Positions 5,056-6,106 of a DNA stretch of 6,106 bases are shown one piece after another (within the stretch, counting starts at the first letter, position 1; every line of letters starts with the position of its first letter). The position numbers were made by a program, and so were the translations under genes. The DNA is from an uncultured Bacteroidales bacterium (GTDB lineage: Bacteria > Bacteroidota > Bacteroidia > Bacteroidales > JAUNSR01): contig CAMTOT010000184.1 in assembly GCA_947074165.1 (NCBI GenBank), forward strand, positions 1 through 6,106. The letters are read 5' to 3'. The notes under the pieces are model-generated. The model searched no databases. It had not been told where the DNA came from and saw only the letters and a list, made by a program, of their open reading frames with translations.

Positions 5056-6048
5056 ATGGAAAAAAAGAAACTGAATATCCACTTTGCCCCACTTCAAGGC
5101 TATACTGATCATATTTACCGAAATGCTCATAATGCTATCTTCGGCGGAGTAGACACATATTATACTCCATTTGTCAGAATAGAAAGAGACGACTTTCGCT
5201 CAAGAGAATTGAGAGATATCGATCCTGAAAATAATGAAGGTGTGGCACTTATTCCGCAACTTATCGCCACTACAGCAGCAGAGATGGATAGAATCTGCGA
5301 CATGCTTGTAGCAAAAGGTTACGACAAGGCTGATATAAATATGGGGTGTCCGTTTCCAATGATAGCCCGAAAAGCTAAAGGTTCGGGGATACTTGCTTTT
5401 CCGGAGAAAGTATCTGAACTAATGGATGTAGTAAAAAAACGTACTGACATTACCTTTTCCGTTAAAATGAGACTTGGATGGGAAACAGCAGAAGAATCTG
5501 TAGCACTTGTAGATATACTTAACAGCGCTCCATTATCTCAGATAGCTATACATGCAAGACTTGGAAAACAACAGTATAAAGGAGAGGTCGATATGAAAGG
5601 TTTTGAATATCTGCTTAATAACCTTACGCATCCTGTTATTTATAACGGAGATATCACTACTGTTGAACAAATATATGAGCTGCAGGAAAAATATCCTAAC
5701 CTTGCGGGTATAATGATAGGACGCGGATTGCTTGCCAATCCAGCTCTTGGATATGAATACAAAAACGATGTTAAGCTTTCTGCTATTGAAATGAAGAAGA
5801 AAGTAAAAGAGCTTCATAATAATGTATTTGCTCATTATTCAGAATATCTGCAGGGCGACAAACAAATACTAGAAAAGATGAAGCATTTCTGGGAATACTT
5901 CACAAATGATCTTGAAAAACGCACAAGAAAAAAGATTGAAAAAGCAGGAAAGATACTTAATTATGAGGCAGCTATAGCTTTAGCCTTTTCTCAGTGGGGA
6001 AAGGTAGTTAAGGAAGATAATGACTCTGACGATTCATTTGAGGAGTAA
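5056..6048 (+). CDS. dus: tRNA-dihydrouridine synthase
   Basis: This is an FMN- and NADPH-dependent enzyme that reduces specific uridines in tRNA to dihydrouridine in the cytoplasm. I place the start at ATG 5056, giving 330 residues. The frame extends upstream to an ATG at 4990, but that stretch contains the terminator hairpin and the -7 promoter element, and its translation is not family-like. The TIM-barrel domain opens with HFAPLQGYTDHIYR (residues 9-22; APMxG-type start). The catalytic Cys98 lies in NMGCPFPMIARKAKGSG (95-111). FMN-site motifs follow: KMRLGW (137-142), IHAR (165-168), NGDI (197-200) and IGRGLL (221-226). Residues from about 240 to 318 form the helical tRNA-binding domain, and the tail is acidic. 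The Dus subgroup and target position cannot be assigned from this sequence. No Shine-Dalgarno precedes it. Confidence 0.95.
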   Translation: MEKKKLNIHFAPLQGYTDHIYRNAHNAIFGGVDTYYTPFVRIERDDFRSRELRDIDPENNEGVALIPQLIATTAAEMDRICDMLVAKGYDKADINMGCPFPMIARKAKGSGILAFPEKVSELMDVVKKRTDITFSVKMRLGWETAEESVALVDILNSAPLSQIAIHARLGKQQYKGEVDMKGFEYLLNNLTHPVIYNGDITTVEQIYELQEKYPNLAGIMIGRGLLANPALGYEYKNDVKLSAIEMKKKVKELHNNVFAHYSEYLQGDKQILEKMKHFWEYFTNDLEKRTRKKIEKAGKILNYEAAIALAFSQWGKVVKEDNDSDDSFEE

Positions 6049-6106
6049 ATATCTAAAATCTACATGGATTATTGATTATCAGATTCTGTCTTTAAAAATA
6101 TTCTTT

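Noticed and set aside
5533..5835. 100-codon minus-strand frame inside dus
   Set aside because: It is antisense to conserved FMN-site motifs and looks like translated AT-rich complement.
6049..6106. Terminator after dus
   Set aside because: Only a weak AATCT/AGATT pairing is visible and no T-tract follows it; the window ends before a clear signal.

Overview
The window looks like the end of a metagenomic or draft contig from a member of the Bacteroidota, most likely the order Bacteroidales. The evidence is an AT-rich genome, TAnnTTTG-type (-7) promoter elements, mostly absent Shine-Dalgarno sites, a FadL/OmpP1-like outer membrane protein of the type often labelled 'hemin receptor' in Bacteroidales, and PrmA and Dus sequences of Bacteroidota character. 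No mobile element, CRISPR array, tRNA or rRNA gene was seen.

Layout. Positions 1-53 are not biological: they match the Illumina TruSeq P5/i5 adapter with an 8-base index and two A-to-C differences. Real sequence starts at 54, inside prmA (ribosomal protein L11 methyltransferase, minus strand). The gene lacks about its last 15-20 codons, and its reading frame runs open through the adapter to the contig edge. A short divergent control region (840-1002) carries a candidate promoter on each strand. Next comes a 462-residue exported protein of unknown function (1003-2391, plus), preceded by an unusually strong Shine-Dalgarno site and followed by an intrinsic terminator. The FadL/OmpP1-like outer membrane protein gene follows (2612-4204, plus). 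It converges on a CYTH-domain phosphohydrolase gene (4262-4744, minus), and one near-perfect hairpin between the two probably terminates both. After a 311-base gap, a tRNA-dihydrouridine synthase gene (5056-6048, plus) closes the window.

How the genes relate. They do not form one pathway. Each appears to be its own transcription unit, with housekeeping functions (PrmA, CYTH, Dus) beside two cell-envelope genes. The most interesting part is the gap at 4745-5055. It holds a complete promoter-like element (TTTG-N19-TACATTTG), then a GC-rich hairpin, about 50 bases almost without G, and a strong terminator-like hairpin with a T-tract. There is no ATG on this strand between the promoter and the terminator. 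This is the architecture of a roughly 105-nt small RNA or of an attenuator for dus. It is a prediction from sequence only. Its 3' end overlaps the dus promoter candidate. No larger novel system is evident.
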